A stretch of 64,000 nt of DNA. Origin: Streptomyces canus. GTDB taxonomy: Bacteria > Actinomycetota > Actinomycetes > Streptomycetales > Streptomycetaceae. Position numbers and translations under genes: made by a program. The stretch spans positions 8,866,001 to 8,930,000 of the forward strand of contig NZ_CP107989.1 of the NCBI RefSeq assembly GCF_041435015.1, written 5' to 3'. The notes under the pieces are model-generated. The model ran no database searches. It was not told the DNA's origin and saw nothing but the letters and a program-made list of their open reading frames with translations. Below are positions 36,361 through 44,001 of this stretch, one piece after another. The stretch's first letter is position 1. Each line of letters begins with the position of its first letter.

Positions 36361-38568
36361 TCACTCGGGGATCAAGTCGCGCAGATTTTCCGGGGTGATG
36401 ACCACCGAGTCCGGGTGCAACCCCTCGGGCCGCTCCAGGCCGATGTAGGTCACGGGCACGTCCGGCACCGACTCGGCATCCCAAGGTGCCACATCCGTAC
36501 CGCCGTTCGCCATCAGCTCGGTCAGATACCCGACCGTGAGCTGTTCGCGCTCGACGACGGCACGCAACAGTGTCGCCACCGACACCTGGTTGCCCTCGAC
36601 GCGGTTGTACGCCGGATGACCCTTCAGGTATAGGTGCAGCCACTTGGCGTGCCAACTCCCGTCCTCCGCACGCCGGAACGCCAGCGGCAGCGCCACCCGG
36701 CCCGGCCCGCGCAGCTCCGACTTCATCCGCACGGTACGCGCCTCGAAGGGCCGCCCCTGCTGCTCGCCCTCGCGCAGCATGAACCCGAAGAACGACTCCT
36801 CCGCCTCCTCGAACCCCTCCCCGGAGTAGATGTTGACCTGCGGGACGATGTACGTGCCCCGCACCGCACCGAGCCGCAGATTGATGAACTCCGAAGCGCC
36901 GTCGGGGGCGTTGGTGATGTCACCCGAGTGCTCGCCCTCCACCTCACGGAGGTTGGTGTACGACAGCCACGACACCGTGTCGTACTTCGCGTCCAGGAGC
37001 AGCGCCGACAGGTCGTAGTCGGTGACCCGCTGGGCCTGCTTCCAGTACACGAAGAACCGCAGCAGCTCCCCGTCGACCGGCGAGACGGAGCCGCGGGGCA
37101 GCACACCGAGTCCGGCCGAGGTCGCCCGCCCGCTGAGCGGAAGCGCCACGTCGAGGACGTCGGGGCCCACCAACAGCCGCTCCGGGGACGGGAGTCGACG
37201 GCCGATCTCCGCGTCGAGGGCGGCGATCAGACGCTCACGGTCCGCCTCCGGTACCGCCGTACGCGTGTCGTCGGCGACGTGCGCGCGGCCGAGACGGTTG
37301 ATGAACACCCGCTTCCGGCCCTTCTCCGCGGCCCGGTTGTGCAGGTACTCACGCACCGACAGCACGACCCGCCCGGACACCTCCGGGGCGGTCTGCTCTA
37401 CGGCGGCCACCACGGCGTCCCGCTCCTCCTGCGTGCGCGCGGTGCGCAGCAGTCGGTCCAGCGCGCGGAAGAGCCTGCCCGGCGCGGACTTGAGCAGCTC
37501 CGCCGCCCCGGTGACGTCGTCCGCACCGAGCAGTGCCTCGATGCGCGCGTCGAAGGTGTGGGCCTTCATCTCGCCCCGGGCGACGGCGAACACCTCGGCG
37601 GCGCGTGGCCACTGGGGGTACTCGTGCGGGTGCAGACGCTCGCCGAGCCGCTTGAAGGCCTCGCGGTGCGCGAGGACGTCGGCGAGCTTGGCCGGGGCCG
37701 CCGCGACGACCGAGTCGAGCCCCGCGAGCAGGGCCCGGCGGACCGGACGCGACAGTGCGCGGAACCGGGTCGGCTCCTGGAGGGACACATCCCCGCCCGA
37801 CACCGCGCAGGCGAGCCGCAGCACATCGGTGACGGTGTCCAGCAGCAGATCCGAACCCGCCTTCAGCCGGGCCTCGTTGACGACGGCACGGTTCTCCCGC
37901 ACCGGGATCCCCTCCGGCTGGGGCCCGTCGGCGCAGTGCTCGGCGAGCACCTTGAGGTCGGCCAGGTGCTCGTCGCCGAGCGGCGTGGTGCTTCCGGCCA
38001 GCGCCAGGTACAGGGCGGTGACCTCGTCGTCCAGGGCGCCGCCTGGGTGCAGGACGGTCAGGCGGTCGCCCACCGCGGCCGTCAGCTCGTCGTGCGCGGC
38101 GAGCATCTCGTCGTACGTGTGCTGGTAGGTGCCGTACGCCGGCAGCGTGAGCAGGTTGATCACGCCGTTGCGCAGCTGGGCGAGGACGCCGGAGCGGGCC
38201 TTGCCGTCCTCCAGGGCCTCGCGCACGCAGCGCATCCAGAACTCGAAGGTGTCCGGGACGTTGGCCGGGAAGTCCTTGAAGTAGACGTTGTGCCGCACAT
38301 GGTCGCCGGCCATCTCACGGACGGTGGCGAGCGTGCCGACGGCGGTGTCGACGACCGTGGCCTCCGACAGCCCCGACAGTTGCCTGAGCGCATCCGCCGA
38401 CAGCTTGAAGCCGACGGACATCAGCGCGGCGTCGAACTGCCGCGCCGCGACGGCGCCTTCCCCGACGGGACCCGCGAGGGAAGGGAGACGGAGGGTGTGC
38501 CGGATGACCAGGCGTTCCAGGCGGTGGACCATTCCGGAATGGTCGCAGAGGTGTTCGATCCGGCGCAC
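36361..38568 (-). CDS. TerD-domain protein (RING-less relative of the MXAN_6230/SCO0854 group)
   Basis: 735 residues. The long N-terminal part is helical with no motif I can name; it resembles, from memory, the MXAN_6230/SCO0854 family in which a RING-type zinc finger follows the first 150 residues. Here the matching place (around CVREALEDGK) has no Cys/His cluster. From about residue 500 a TerD-type calcium-binding beta domain is clear: RFFVYWKQ, DYDLSALLLD, HSGDIT, and a PQVNIYSGEGF end. TerD proteins belong to tellurite-resistance and stress complexes. The start at 38568 has no strong ribosome site; the ATG at 38532 is an alternative. The gene is alone between repeats and DUF5997. Confidence 0.7.
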   Translation of the reverse strand: MRRIEHLCDHSGMVHRLERLVIRHTLRLPSLAGPVGEGAVAARQFDAALMSVGFKLSADALRQLSGLSEATVVDTAVGTLATVREMAGDHVRHNVYFKDFPANVPDTFEFWMRCVREALEDGKARSGVLAQLRNGVINLLTLPAYGTYQHTYDEMLAAHDELTAAVGDRLTVLHPGGALDDEVTALYLALAGSTTPLGDEHLADLKVLAEHCADGPQPEGIPVRENRAVVNEARLKAGSDLLLDTVTDVLRLACAVSGGDVSLQEPTRFRALSRPVRRALLAGLDSVVAAAPAKLADVLAHREAFKRLGERLHPHEYPQWPRAAEVFAVARGEMKAHTFDARIEALLGADDVTGAAELLKSAPGRLFRALDRLLRTARTQEERDAVVAAVEQTAPEVSGRVVLSVREYLHNRAAEKGRKRVFINRLGRAHVADDTRTAVPEADRERLIAALDAEIGRRLPSPERLLVGPDVLDVALPLSGRATSAGLGVLPRGSVSPVDGELLRFFVYWKQAQRVTDYDLSALLLDAKYDTVSWLSYTNLREVEGEHSGDITNAPDGASEFINLRLGAVRGTYIVPQVNIYSGEGFEEAEESFFGFMLREGEQQGRPFEARTVRMKSELRGPGRVALPLAFRRAEDGSWHAKWLHLYLKGHPAYNRVEGNQVSVATLLRAVVEREQLTVGYLTELMANGGTDVAPWDAESVPDVPVTYIGLERPEGLHPDSVVITPENLRDLIPE

Positions 38569-38623
38569 CGGAGTTTTCGGGGCCCCGGCCTTCCGCGGGC
38601 TCTGGATCTTCCGCGCGCCAGGG

Positions 38624-39007
38624 TCAGGACTCCTGGCCCTGCTTCTTCTCCTTGATGCGCGCCGCCTCCTTGCGGACCTCCGCCTGGGTGGCGCGCTCCT
38701 TCTCCAGCCACTCGGGACCGTCTTCCCGCAGCGCCTCGATCTGCTCGGTGGTGAGGGGCTCGGTGACCCCGCCGCGCGCGAGGCCCGCGATGGAGACGCC
38801 CAGCCTGGCCGCGACGACCGGGCGGGGGTGCGGGCCGTTCTGGCGCAGGTCCTGGAGCCACTGCGGCGGATTGGCCTGAAGTTCGTTCAGCTCGGCGCGC
38901 GAGACCACGCCCTCCTGGAACTCCGAGGGGGTGGCGGGGAGGTACACACCCAGCTTCTTCGCCGCGGTCGCGGGCTTCATCGTCTGGGTGCTCTGATGCG
39001 ACTTCAT
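38624..39007 (-). CDS. DUF5997 family protein
   Basis: 127 residues. The whole chain matches the small actinobacterial DUF5997 family: TMKPATAAKKLGVYLPATP at the start, PPQWLQDLRQNGPHPRPVVAARLGVSI in the middle and a charged helical C-terminus. Function is not known; the middle resembles a DNA-binding helix-turn-helix-like segment (ARLGVSIAGLARGG). It is divergent from the LysR-like gene below, and this pairing is constant in Streptomyces (from memory), suggesting joint action. The ATG at 39007 follows -10 box TAGTCT by seven bases, so the transcript is probably leaderless. Confidence 0.85.
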   Translation of the reverse strand: MKSHQSTQTMKPATAAKKLGVYLPATPSEFQEGVVSRAELNELQANPPQWLQDLRQNGPHPRPVVAARLGVSIAGLARGGVTEPLTTEQIEALREDGPEWLEKERATQAEVRKEAARIKEKKQGQES

Positions 39008-39014
39008 GGAGTCC

Positions 39015-39059
39015 AGACTATCGGCCGCGCACGAGGCCTCCGACCACAGTGGGTAACCT
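39015..39059. promoter_or_regulatory. Back-to-back leaderless promoters of DUF5997 and the LysR-like gene
   Basis: Minus strand: TAGTCT at 39020-39015, seven bases before the ATG at 39007. Plus strand: TAACCT at 39054-39059, six bases before the GTG at 39066. Both match TANNNT and both transcripts would begin at or next to the start codon. The two boxes are 33 bp apart, so one bound protein could control both genes. Confidence 0.6.
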
Positions 39060-39065
39060 TGCCGC

Positions 39066-39875
39066 GTGACAGACTCGCCAGAACCCCCCTCCTTCCGGCT
39101 CGCGTACGTCCCCGGGGTGACGCCCGCCAAGTGGGTGCGGATCTGGCACGAGCGGCTGCCGGACATCCCCCTTGAGCTCCTCCAGGTGAGCGCCGCGGAG
39201 GCCTCCGACGTGTTGCGTGACCGCGGTGCGGACGCCGGTCTCGTACGGCTGCCGGTCGACCGTACGGTGTTCAGCGCGATTCCCCTCTACACCGAGACGT
39301 CGGTCGTCGTGGTCCCCAAGGACCACGTGGTGACCGCGGCGGAGGAGGTGACCCTGGAGGACCTGGCCGACGAGGTCGTCCTCCACCCCCTCGACGACGT
39401 CATCGGCTGGGACCGGCCGCCCGGCGAAGCGGCCTTCGAACGTCCCGCCACCACGGCGGACGCGATCGAGCTCGTGGCGGCGAACATCGGCGTCCTCGTC
39501 GTCCCCCAGTCCCTGGCCCGTCTCCACCACCGCCGTGACCTCACCTACCGCCCGGTCACCGACGCCCCGCAGTCCGACATCGCCCTGTCCTGGCGGGAGG
39601 ACGCCACGACGGACATGGTGGAGGACTTCATCGGCATCGTCCGGGGACGGACGGTCAACAGCTCACGGGGTCGCACCCAGCCGGAGCCGGAGCGAAAGCA
39701 ACGGCCCGAGAAGGGCGGCGGCCGCAAGCCCGCGGCGGGTGCGGGTGCGGGTGCGGGGAAGGGCGCGGCGCGGGGGTCCTCCGGCGCGGGCAAGGGTTTC
39801 CGCGGCGGGTCCGGCGGGTCCGGCGGCTCAAAGGGCGGCGGCGCCCGACGGGGGAAGCCCAAGCGCAGGGGCTAG
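39066..39875 (+). CDS. LysR-type substrate-binding domain protein without HTH, with basic Gly-rich tail
   Basis: 269 residues. Residues 1-195 form a periplasmic-binding-like LysR effector domain (FRLAYVPGVTPAKW..., LLQVSAAEASDVLRDRGADAGLVRLP, VAANIGVLVVPQSLA), but the N-terminal winged helix that LysR regulators use for DNA is absent. The last 65 residues are Arg/Lys/Gly-rich and disordered (GGGRKPAAGAGAGAGKG), possibly a nucleic-acid tether. With the divergent DUF5997 protein, which may supply DNA binding, it could form a split regulator. GTG start after a leaderless-type -10. Confidence 0.82.
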   Translation: MTDSPEPPSFRLAYVPGVTPAKWVRIWHERLPDIPLELLQVSAAEASDVLRDRGADAGLVRLPVDRTVFSAIPLYTETSVVVVPKDHVVTAAEEVTLEDLADEVVLHPLDDVIGWDRPPGEAAFERPATTADAIELVAANIGVLVVPQSLARLHHRRDLTYRPVTDAPQSDIALSWREDATTDMVEDFIGIVRGRTVNSSRGRTQPEPERKQRPEKGGGRKPAAGAGAGAGKGAARGSSGAGKGFRGGSGGSGGSKGGGARRGKPKRRG

Positions 39876-40226
39876 CTTTTCTTGGGGCTTGGGGCTTGGG
39901 GCTTGGGGCTTGGGGTTCATGGCTGGGTGATGGATGCTCGGCGTCCGAAGCCTGGGGCGGCGCGGGCGCGGCGGCGTCGGGCGGTCGGGGACGCAAGCCC
40001 GGAGCCGGTTCCCCTCTGCGTCACGGCCCCGCCGCCCAGCGGCCCTGGTCTGGTCATCCCCACAGGCGGCGCCGACGTACAGGAGCCCGGAGCCCGGCGT
40101 CGGGAGCCGGTTGCCCGAGGCGTCGCGGCCCCGCCGTCCTGTTCGGTCTCCGCAAGTGGCGCCGACGGTGGTGATGTCCCGGCGGGCGATGCGATCCGCC
40201 TGCGCCCCGACGCGCGGTTCGCCGCT
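39876..40226. other. Gene-free spacer with a G-rich array and a diverged 102-bp repeat
   Basis: No gene is supported in these 351 bases. They hold the G-tract array (39884-39915) and two related segments starting at 40001 and 40103 that share GGAGCCGGTT, then CGGCCCCGCCG, then GGCGCCGACG, with about 102 bp between starts. The minus-strand frame stays open across both copies (GRRGRDASGNRLPTPGSGLL and GRRGRDAEGNRL), but no start signal or product could be recognised. Confidence 0.5.
39884..39915 (+). repeat. Five GGGG tracts at 7-bp period (G-quadruplex motif)
   Basis: GGGG tracts begin at 39884, 39891, 39898, 39905 and 39912, each separated by CTT, nine bases after the stop of the LysR-like gene. 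The array is a textbook intramolecular G-quadruplex sequence on the transcript strand. Confidence 0.8.
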
Positions 40227-41396
40227 TCAGTCGGTGCCGAACACCCCGTCGGGCCCGAACGTCACCCCCGCGAACCGTTCCCCCATCCGTCGGTGCGTCG
40301 CCGCGTCCGGATGCAGGTCGTCCGGTAGCGGCAGCTCCGCCGAGTCGTTCTCCCCGTACAGCTCGCGCCCGTCCAGGTAGTGCAGGTTCGGGTCCTCGGC
40401 GGCCCGCTGCTTCACGATCCGGGTCAGCTCCTCGCGGATCACCTGGAGGGTCAGCTTCCCGCTCGCGCGTTCCGCCGGGTCGCCCAGCGTCCTGAATCGC
40501 AGCCGGCCCTCGCCGAGCTCGCTGACGTCAGGGAAGCAGGGCCCCGGAGTGTCCTCGTGCATCGGGCACAGGATGGGCGAGACGACCAGCAGCGGCGTGT
40601 CCGGGTGGCCCTCGCGGATCGTGTCGAGGAAGCCGTGAACCGCGGGACCGAAGGCGCGCAGCCGCATCACGTCGTGGTTGACGATGTTGATCCCGATCTT
40701 GACGCTGATCAGGTCGGCGGGCGCGTCCCGTACGGCCCGCGCGGTGAACGGGTCGAGCAGCGCGCTCCCGGCCAGGCCCAGGTTGACCAGCTCCACCCCG
40801 CCCAGCCTCGCGGCGACCGCGGGCCAGGTGTTCCTGGAGCTCGCCGCGTCGGAGCCGTGGCTGATGGAGCTGCCGTGGTGCAGCCACACCCGGCGATCAG
40901 CGGGCGGCGCGGGCTCGACGGGGGCGTCGGTGTGCAGGGAGATCAGTTCGGTGGTCTCGTTGTGCGGCAGCCAGATCTCGACGTTCTTGACCTCGCCGGA
41001 CAGCCCGTCGAAACGGACGGTGCCGTGCGGCCCGGGCCGCACCTCGGACGTCCCCTCGGCCATGTCGACGGTGATGACATTGCCGCCGAGCACACTGCCC
41101 TGCCCGGCCGGCCGGCCGTCGACGACCAGGTCGTACACGCCGTCGGGACGGGGCGGCGCACCCACGTAGGCCCGCTTGGTCGGCAGTGCGTCCAGCTCCA
41201 CCGCGGTGGCCCGGGTGCGGAACACCAGCCGTACCCCGGAGGGCTGGGACTCGGCCATCGCCAACTGCCCGTCGGTGTTCTGGGCACGGGCCCGCGCGGG
41301 CAGCCGGTGCGGCAGCACCCCGTGCTCGGTGTGCTCCACATCGAGGGCGCCGCGCAGCAGGTCGGCGGTGACGGGTGTGGTGATCCAGTCGTGCAT
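40227..41396 (-). CDS. SGNH/GDSL-type hydrolase (esterase)
   Basis: 389 residues. An N-terminal beta-sandwich (about 1-165) precedes an SGNH hydrolase domain: block I HHGSSISHG with the Ser, the Gly of block II near NLGLAGSALL, the Asn in VKIGINIVNHD and the C-terminal LPDDLHPD with Asp and His of the triad. Such enzymes de-esterify lipids or acetylated sugars. There is no signal peptide, so intracellular. The ATG lies 4 bp after the TetR stop, so it is co-transcribed with that regulator. Confidence 0.88.
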   Translation of the reverse strand: MHDWITTPVTADLLRGALDVEHTEHGVLPHRLPARARAQNTDGQLAMAESQPSGVRLVFRTRATAVELDALPTKRAYVGAPPRPDGVYDLVVDGRPAGQGSVLGGNVITVDMAEGTSEVRPGPHGTVRFDGLSGEVKNVEIWLPHNETTELISLHTDAPVEPAPPADRRVWLHHGSSISHGSDAASSRNTWPAVAARLGGVELVNLGLAGSALLDPFTARAVRDAPADLISVKIGINIVNHDVMRLRAFGPAVHGFLDTIREGHPDTPLLVVSPILCPMHEDTPGPCFPDVSELGEGRLRFRTLGDPAERASGKLTLQVIREELTRIVKQRAAEDPNLHYLDGRELYGENDSAELPLPDDLHPDAATHRRMGERFAGVTFGPDGVFGTD

Positions 41397-41400
41397 GTCC

Positions 41401-41982
41401 TCAGCCTGTCGAAGGAGGGGTGGGCCAGTTGCGCAGCAGCGCGTCGAGGGCGTCCAGGATCCGTGTCCAGGACTCCTCGGAGTCGGGGGAGCTGTGGCTG
41501 AACCCTCCTGCCCCCTCCAGGCTCGCGTAGCCGTGGAAGGTGCTGCCCAGCAGTCTTACGGCATGGGTCTGTTCGGGTTCGGGCAGGTCGTAGCCGCGCA
41601 GGATCGCCCGCATCATCTGCGAGTGCCGTACGCCCGCGCTGGCCGCCGCGGTCTCGGGGTCGAGCCTCAGCCGGGCGGCGGCGGCACGGCCGGGGTGCGC
41701 GTGGGCGTAGTCGCGGTAGACGTTCGCGAAGGCGGTGAGGGCGTCCTTGCCGGCCCGTCCGGCCACCGCGTCGGCGGAGAGGTCGGCGAGCTCCTCCAGG
41801 GCGAACAGGGCAATCCGGGTCTTGAGGTCCTGGGAGTTCTTCACGTGCGAGTACAGGCTCGCGACCTTGACGTCGAACCGCCGGGCGAGCTCCGAGACGG
41901 TCACCTGCTCGAAGCCCACCTCGTCGGCCAGGTCCGCGCCCGCACGGACCAGTCGCTCCGTGGTCAGCCCTACTCGTGCCAT
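41401..41982 (-). CDS. TetR-family transcriptional regulator (WHG-domain type)
   Basis: 193 residues. The N-terminal HTH reads LTTERLVRAGADLADEVGFEQVTVSELARRFDVKVASLYSHVKN, the TetR pattern ending in LYxHV. The C-terminal ligand-binding part has the HGYASLEGAGGF-like WHG signature. The ATG at 41982 follows GAGAGGA; a longer start at 42009 has none. It leads the esterase gene by 4 bp and is divergent from the FBP gene, with a perfect dyad between them. It most likely represses both directions until its ligand, perhaps the esterase substrate, appears. Confidence 0.88.
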   Translation of the reverse strand: MARVGLTTERLVRAGADLADEVGFEQVTVSELARRFDVKVASLYSHVKNSQDLKTRIALFALEELADLSADAVAGRAGKDALTAFANVYRDYAHAHPGRAAAARLRLDPETAAASAGVRHSQMMRAILRGYDLPEPEQTHAVRLLGSTFHGYASLEGAGGFSHSSPDSEESWTRILDALDALLRNWPTPPSTG

Positions 41983-42008
41983 AGCAGTCCTCTCGTTTGC
42001 CAGAAACA

Positions 42009-42046
42009 ATTATGTATTTGCCTAAAGCTTTTAGGCAAACTAGCGT
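42009..42046. promoter_or_regulatory. TetR operator with divergent promoters
   Basis: TTTGCCTAAA (42017-42026) and TTTAGGCAAA (42030-42039) are perfect 10-base arms around GCT. Rightward: -35 TTGCCT (42018-42023), 17 bp, -10 TAGCGT (42041-42046), then six bases to the ATG at 42053 (leaderless). Leftward: the mirror -35 TTGCCT (42038-42033), 18 bp, -10 CATAAT (42014-42009). Each -35 lies inside one arm of the dyad, so a bound TetR dimer would shut both genes. Confidence 0.8.
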
Positions 42047-42052
42047 GAGGCT

Positions 42053-42550
42053 ATGGAACCGCTGACCGAGCAAGAGATCCGTGCCGCCTTCGTGAACTGC
42101 ACCAAGGGCGAGGCGAAGCGGCTGTCCGTACCGCGTGACCTGGCCGAGCGTCCCTGGGAGGACCTGGACTACTTCGGCTGGCGCGATCCGCAGGCCCCCG
42201 ACCGCGCCTACCTGGTGGCCGTGCCGGACGGCCGCCCGACAGCGCTCGCGCTCCGCGGCTCCGCCGCCGGCTCCTGGCAGACGCGGCGCAGCATGTGCTC
42301 GTTGTGCCTGACCACCCACTCCGGCGGGGTCTCCCTGATGGTCGCGCGGAGGGCGGGCAGGGCAGGGCAGCAGGGCAACTCGGTCGGCGCCTACATGTGC
42401 GACGACCTCGCCTGCTCGCTCTATGTGCGGGGCAAGAAGGACGCGGGCGCCGGTGCGCGGCTGCACGAGACGCTCACCCTGGACGAGAAGATCCGGCGGA
42501 CGGTGACGAACCTCGCCGCCTTCGTCGCCAAGGTGACGGGCGCCGCGTAA
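42053..42550 (+). CDS. FBP (EF-G-binding protein) C-terminal zinc-finger domain protein
   Basis: 165 residues. It carries the treble-clef zinc site CSLC near residue 82 and CDDLAC near residue 116, with the surrounding TTHSGGVSLMVARRAG pattern of the FBP_C family (PF16571). Members bind elongation factor G and, in related cases, relieve fusidic-acid inhibition by a separate FBP fold. Here only the zinc-finger part and a short N-terminal stretch exist. It is divergent from TetR and probably leaderless, under the shared dyad operator. Whether it acts on EF-G in this organism is unknown. Confidence 0.85.
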   Translation: MEPLTEQEIRAAFVNCTKGEAKRLSVPRDLAERPWEDLDYFGWRDPQAPDRAYLVAVPDGRPTALALRGSAAGSWQTRRSMCSLCLTTHSGGVSLMVARRAGRAGQQGNSVGAYMCDDLACSLYVRGKKDAGAGARLHETLTLDEKIRRTVTNLAAFVAKVTGAA

Positions 42551-42699
42551 GGCGCTTGGTGAGATCACCGGTGCATGCCCTCTGACCTCGTGTTCTTCGG
42601 CCGGTGACTGCGGACCTGCGGCACCTTCTACACGCATTCGGCAGAGGGGCGGGCGATGCGTGTCGGCTGGAGCCGCCCGCTCGGGGTATCCGCCTGAAC

Positions 42700-42813
42700 A
42701 TGCTTGCTCTGATTGCCTACCGCTCGTACCACGGCGCAACGACCGTGTGGGCCTTCGTGGTTGCCATTCTCGTCGCGCTGGTGGCGGGCTGGTACATCCG
42801 TCGTCAAAGGTAG
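42700..42813 (+). CDS. Possible small membrane protein
   Basis: 37 residues: MLALIAYRSYHG, then one strong membrane helix (VWAFVVAILVALVAGWYI) and a basic RRQR end, giving an inside-positive C-terminus. There is no ribosome site before the ATG, and a longer GTG-type start at 42604 is possible. It may be a real small membrane protein or a chance frame; the well-formed helix and stop make it worth recording. Confidence 0.3.
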   Translation: MLALIAYRSYHGATTVWAFVVAILVALVAGWYIRRQR

Positions 42814-42855
42814 GCGCGACACCCGCAGACCTGCTTGCCCGGGCACCGCAGGCCG

Positions 42856-43014
42856 CTACGGACGGTTGATCGGGATCTCGTAGACGATCTCGCAGTGAGC
42901 GGCGGGCACCACGATGTCCGTCGTCTCCACGGGCCGTCCCCCGTCGCTGTAGTACGTCCGCCGGATGTGCGTGACGAGGGCGGTCCGGGTCGCAACCAGC
43001 CGCGGTCACCTCCT
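42856..43014 (-). pseudogene. Truncated GntR-family regulator (UTRA domain C-terminus only)
   Basis: The minus-strand frame ending in TAG at 42858-42856 reads THIRRTYYSDGGRPVETTDI then PAAHCEIVYEIPINRP, the final two strands of a UTRA ligand-binding domain of HutC-type GntR regulators. About 50 residues are present; upstream the frame hits a stop at about 43013 and no HTH is found. This is the tail of a regulator gene whose front was lost. Confidence 0.7.
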
Positions 43015-43153
43015 CGGGGTGAGCGCACCGCACCGTTTCTGAAACCGCGGCCGCAGGCTGGTCCCACGGCCATGCCGAATTCCCCCGGGCGGGGCGTGAA
43101 CCATGCCCGGCGTGGCACCATGCCCCCTTCAGCACACCGTTCATGGGGGACAC

Positions 43154-43606
43154 ATGCGTACCCGCGCCACCATCGCGCTCACCACCGCCCTGCTTGCCAC
43201 CCTCGCCGCCTGCTCCTCGTCCAGCGACGACAAAGCCGACACCCCGAACAGCAGCCCCACCACGGCCGCCGAGACGCCGACCACCACCCCGAGGGCGCCC
43301 GACGCCCCCGAACTGGAGCGCGTCGCGGACACGTACGTGAACCTCTACTTCGGAGGGGCCGGGGAGGGGGCGTACGCCTTCCTGTCGAAGCGCTGTCGCG
43401 CCAAGGCGGACCCGGCCACGTACGCGGCCACCGTGGGGGAGGCCGCGAAGGACTACGGCCCCGACCATCGGGCGACGGACGTGCACGCGACGGTTTCAGG
43501 GGACATGGGCCGCGTCTCGTACAAGGTGAAGGGCTTGCCGAAGTTCGACCAGCAGGGGCAGCCGTGGACGGTTGAGGGCGGCGCCTGGAAGTACGACGCC
43601 TGCTGA
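43154..43606 (+). CDS. Small secreted lipoprotein, function unknown
   Basis: 150 residues. A signal (MRTRATIALTTALLATLAAC) has a good lipobox LAAC with the lipidated Cys at residue 20, then a Ser/Thr/Pro/Asp linker (about 21-50). The folded part (APELERVADTYVNLYFGG...) ends VEGGAWKYDAC and resembles the small alpha/beta cone of DUF4878/NTF2-like lipoproteins. The terminal Cys may pair with the one in SKRCRAK. GGGGGA lies three bases before the ATG. It stands alone and is followed by a strong hairpin. Confidence 0.8.
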   Translation: MRTRATIALTTALLATLAACSSSSDDKADTPNSSPTTAAETPTTTPRAPDAPELERVADTYVNLYFGGAGEGAYAFLSKRCRAKADPATYAATVGEAAKDYGPDHRATDVHATVSGDMGRVSYKVKGLPKFDQQGQPWTVEGGAWKYDAC

Positions 43607-44001
43607 CCCCGCGCGCCACCCCGGGCCCCGTCGGCCAGCGTCGGCGGGGCCCCTGTCGTGCCCGGCGGATTGCAGCACTCACGATCCTGCGGCGCCCGCC
43701 CCAGCCGACGACAGCCCGCCCCGACGGCGGGTGCGCCAACGGACAAGCGGGCCTTTGGGCCTGACGGCTTGCTGGTGGAGAACGACGGCGTTCAGCTCAC
43801 GACCTCATCGTCCGGAACTCTCGGCTGGGGAGCCATCGGGGGCGGTCACGATGGTTGCTGTACTTCGCTGCTGTACCGCAACGGCCATCATGTAGTACTG
43901 GTCCACCGGTCGTTCACTGGTCATCGGTGTTTCGGCGTCATACGCTCTGTCGCTACGCCTGGGCAGCCGGGCTCTGTGGTCTGAGCGGAGGGGGAGCTGC
44001 G
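43607..44001 (+). other. Spacer with a terminator only
   Basis: Apart from the hairpin at 43623-43652 I see nothing supported in these 395 bases. An open frame across 43658-43984 has poor codon bias, no ribosome site and no recognisable product. Confidence 0.6.
43623..43652 (+). terminator. Terminator after the lipoprotein gene
   Basis: GGGCCCCG pairs perfectly with CGGGGCCC across a 14-base loop, 17 bases after the lipoprotein stop. Confidence 0.65.

Larger units (their letters stand above)
42551..43153. other. Gene-poor stretch between the FBP gene and the lipoprotein gene
   Basis: These 603 bases hold a possible 37-residue membrane peptide (42700-42813) and a truncated GntR/UTRA remnant on the minus strand (42856-43014). 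The rest shows no coding signal or repeat that I can support. Third-position bias collapses here, consistent with decayed or acquired DNA. Confidence 0.6.

Noticed and set aside
40943..43486. An 847-residue minus-strand protein
   Set aside because: The frame runs through the esterase, TetR, FBP and lipoprotein loci in non-native frames and has no coherent domains.
43658..43984. Possible 108-residue gene before the NucS-like gene
   Set aside because: No ribosome site, no domain, poor third-position bias, and it ends against the true gene's own ribosome site.
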